7,033 nucleotides of DNA from NCBI GenBank assembly GCA_964654015.1, contig CAZZHQ010000127.1, positions 1 through 7,033 of the forward strand, in the 5' to 3' direction. Shown here one piece after another: positions 5,397-7,033 of this stretch (positions are counted from its first letter, which is position 1; every line of letters starts with the position of its first letter). Both the position numbers and the translations under genes were made by a program. The notes below the pieces were generated by a model that searched no databases, was not told the DNA's origin, and saw only the letters and a list, made by a program, of their open reading frames with translations. Source of the DNA: JAUUZT01 sp964654015 (GTDB lineage: Bacteria > Chloroflexota > Dehalococcoidia > GIF9 > AB-539-J10).

Positions 5397-5422
5397 ATTA
5401 ATATGCAGTTAGAATACTATTA
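5392..5422. promoter_or_regulatory. Direct repeat over the portal promoter -10 (possible operator)
   Basis: ATACTATTA occurs at 5392-5400 and 5414-5422, 22 bp apart, on about the same helix face. The first copy overlaps the -10. The layout mirrors the 21-bp-spaced repeat at the MNT promoter. Which protein binds is unknown. Confidence 0.4.
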
Positions 5423-5485
5423 GAGATGGTATCGAAGTAATTATGCCGTCTGTAGGCATCTTAATAGCAGCAGGAGGTTTTGGAT

Positions 5486-6892
5486 ATGATTGATAGTTCA
5501 GTTAGTTCGAGGACAGCTTTTAATCCGGGGCAATTGGCCCGCATGGATAGCAACCGTATGACAGTCTACCGCAATAACCTTGACTTCTACCAGGGCAAGC
5601 AATGGCTTTCCCAGAGCAGGAACAGGCAGCTTGTCTTCAATTATGTTAAAGCCTCTGTGGATAAGACCACCAGTTATCTCATGCGTGGCGTTAATTTCGC
5701 CTGTTACGCGGGCGATAACAGCGAGCAGTCGAGAGGAAAAGTCAGGCAGGTAGAGCAACTTTTACAGCAGGTCTATGAACAGAACAGGCTGCAGCAGCTT
5801 GACTGGGAGACGGAGGTGGATTGCGCGGTCCTTGGCGATGCCTGCTATAAGGTTACCTGGGACTCAGGGGCGAAAAGAATCAGGGTCAGCTCTCCCGATG
5901 TATCGGGGATATATGCATGGTGGATTGGCGATGACGTCTCACGCGTGTGGCGGGTGGCTTCACGGTATGAGCTGACTGATGAAGAGATACAGATGCTCTA
6001 TGGTCTATCTATTCCTAAAAAGAAGGCATATATCACCGAGCTGTGGACTGGCGAAGTCTTTCAGCTATATCTCGATAATGACATAATCCAATCCAAACCA
6101 AATCCTTATGGATTTATTCCGTTTATTATCTTTCCAAATCTCAGGGAGCCAAAGAAATTCTGGGGAAGCTCCGATGTAGCTCTTCTCGTAGAGCCGCAGC
6201 GGGAGCTGAACCGTGCCATGTCTCAGCTATCGCGGATCCTCGAGCTTTCCGGAAATCCGATAGCTGTCCTGGAGAATGTTGATTCTTCAGAGGATATAAA
6301 GGTTCAACCAGGCGCGTTGTGGACGTTGCCTTCCGATGCCCGTGCATATCTGCTGGATTTGCTACAGGGTGGTGGCATCAGGCTGCATATAGATTACATA
6401 GACGCCATCTACCGCACGCTGCATGATATTTCCGAGATGCCACGGGCAGCCTATGGTGGTAGTGGCAGCGCCCTGTCGGGCACGGCGTTGCAGATTGAAC
6501 TTGGCAGTTTGGTACAGAAAATCACCCGCAAGAGGACCATCAGGACAAATGTTTATCACCAGCGCAGCGAGATGATATTCAGGCTTGCCGCACTTTACAT
6601 GGGGCAGGATTATAGTGACATAACACATCGGATTGTCTGGGGTCCCATACTGCCGCAGGACGTGGCAAGTCAGTCTCAGAATGAACAGTTGCTTGTTCAG
6701 GCTGGAGTACACAGTCGACGGACGGCGATGGACGAGATGGGTATTAAGGACCCCGATGAAGAATTCAACAGGTGGCTGGAGGAAAGGGAGAGGATACTGG
6801 AGATGAACCAGCAGTTCGGGTCACGGGCGTCCCGGCAGCGTGGCTATCGGGAAGTGGCTGGTGATAGTGGAGGGATAGCTGGTAGCCCCTGA
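5486..6892 (+). CDS. Phage portal protein, SPP1 gp6-like
   Basis: A 468-residue protein matching SPP1 gp6-type portal proteins, which form the dodecameric channel through which DNA enters and leaves a tailed-phage capsid and on which terminase docks. Supporting features: the N-terminal YRNNLDFYQGKQW followed by RQLVFNYVKASVDKTTSYLM (~28-66); a central region with TWDSGAKRIRVSSPDVSGIY and FIPFIIFPNL; GSSDVALLVEPQRELNRAMSQLSRILEL (~225-252); and SALSGTALQIELGSLVQKITRKR (~330-352) leading into the long helical region. The charged, Gly/Ser-rich tail is typical of a portal C-terminus. ATG 5486 is chosen over TTG 5480 because AGGAGG (5472-5477) is 8 nt upstream. The length is slightly below SPP1 gp6 (~500) but the gene appears intact. 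It has its own strong promoter, no terminase gene precedes it and repeats follow it, so it is solitary within view. A prophage remnant, a gene-transfer-agent gene or the head of a module beyond the edge are all possible. Confidence 0.85.
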   Translation: MIDSSVSSRTAFNPGQLARMDSNRMTVYRNNLDFYQGKQWLSQSRNRQLVFNYVKASVDKTTSYLMRGVNFACYAGDNSEQSRGKVRQVEQLLQQVYEQNRLQQLDWETEVDCAVLGDACYKVTWDSGAKRIRVSSPDVSGIYAWWIGDDVSRVWRVASRYELTDEEIQMLYGLSIPKKKAYITELWTGEVFQLYLDNDIIQSKPNPYGFIPFIIFPNLREPKKFWGSSDVALLVEPQRELNRAMSQLSRILELSGNPIAVLENVDSSEDIKVQPGALWTLPSDARAYLLDLLQGGGIRLHIDYIDAIYRTLHDISEMPRAAYGGSGSALSGTALQIELGSLVQKITRKRTIRTNVYHQRSEMIFRLAALYMGQDYSDITHRIVWGPILPQDVASQSQNEQLLVQAGVHSRRTAMDEMGIKDPDEEFNRWLEERERILEMNQQFGSRASRQRGYREVAGDSGGIAGSP

Positions 6893-6900
6893 TTATTGAT

Positions 6901-6964
6901 ACAAATTCTAAATACTAATATCTAAACTCTAAACAAATTCAAAGTACTAATCTCTAAATCCAAA
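6901..6964. repeat. Two-copy 32-bp AT-rich tandem repeat
   Basis: Units 6901-6932 and 6933-6964 both begin ACAAATTC and match at 26 of 32 positions by direct comparison; each carries a TACTAAT.TCTAAA core. It starts 8 bp after the portal stop codon and is non-coding. It could be a phage-type or dispersed intergenic repeat. Confidence 0.65.
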
Positions 6965-6993
6965 ACCTGATGGCTCCACACCGCCCCTTCTGG

Positions 6994-7013
6994 ATTCCGA
7001 CTTCCGTCGGAAT
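6994..7013. repeat. Perfect 8-bp hairpin, REP-like
   Basis: ATTCCGAC (6994-7001), loop TTCC, GTCGGAAT (7006-7013). The surrounding TGGATTCC...GGAATGG is the usual layout of a short dispersed palindrome. It could also terminate transcripts from the portal gene, but no T-run follows. Confidence 0.6.
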
Positions 7014-7033
7014 GGTAGAAAAGGGGGCATCCC

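Larger units (their letters stand above)
5041..5485. other. Gene-free region rich in palindromic repeats
   Basis: No credible gene is present on either strand over about 445 bp. The left part holds three REP-like units (5083-5169, 5202-5240, 5314-5333) and an extra TGTCATTCAT at 5181-5190. The right part, from 5368, is an AT-rich promoter and leader for the portal gene, containing a direct repeat and a small hairpin (ATGCC 5443-5447 / GGCAT 5455-5459). A short frame starting at ATG 5443 has only 16 codons and is not called. Confidence 0.7.

Noticed and set aside
6362..6712. Minus-strand open frame of 116 codons
   Set aside because: It lies wholly inside the portal gene, which has family motifs, a promoter and a ribosome binding site; the antisense frame has none of these.
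6901..6964. CRISPR array
   Set aside because: There are only two degenerate 32-bp units directly abutting, with no spacers between conserved repeats and no cas genes.

Overview
The window looks like bacterial metagenome-assembled DNA. It contains a 100-base run of N and many intergenic imperfect palindromes ending in TGTCAT/ATGACA. That intergenic style, the composition and the PilB sequence resemble Dehalococcoidia-type Chloroflexota. The lineage call is inference from memory of such genomes; no marker gene in the window proves it.

Layout, left to right. (1) The 3' end of a major facilitator superfamily transporter gene. (2) A short intergenic stretch with a palindromic repeat, then a clear sigma70-type promoter whose -10 is overlaid by a palindrome and a 14-bp direct repeat. 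(3) An overlapping gene pair: a winged-helix/nucleotidyltransferase (MNT) protein and a HEPN protein. This is an MNT-HEPN toxin-antitoxin-type module, although the position of the catalytic HEPN histidine appears to be tyrosine. (4) On the minus strand, a cysteine-rich DUF3795-like protein. (5) A 100-N gap flanked by identical 55-bp sequences, most likely a scaffolding artefact. (6) A type IV pilus-type cluster: a stand-alone response-regulator receiver, a full-length PilB/GspE-type ATPase gene broken by an in-frame TAG and a one-base frameshift, and a short type IV pilin-like prepilin with its own promoter. (7) About 440 bp of gene-free DNA with three or more palindromic repeats, ending in a very good promoter. 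(8) A complete phage portal protein gene (SPP1 gp6-like) with a strong ribosome binding site and no other phage gene in view. (9) A 32-bp tandem repeat and a perfect hairpin at the right edge.

How the parts fit. The MNT-HEPN pair is probably one autoregulated transcript with overlapping reading frames. The receiver and PilB genes are 22 bp apart and are probably co-transcribed, but PilB cannot be made as one polypeptide from the sequence as written, so the pilus function here is either decayed or misassembled. The prepilin has a separate promoter and could still be expressed. The portal gene is transcriptionally autonomous and may be a prophage remnant, a gene-transfer-agent-type gene or the first gene of a module continuing to the right. 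The main leads are the broken ATPase beside an intact pilin, the noncanonical HEPN partner with its operator architecture, and the solitary well-expressed-looking portal gene.
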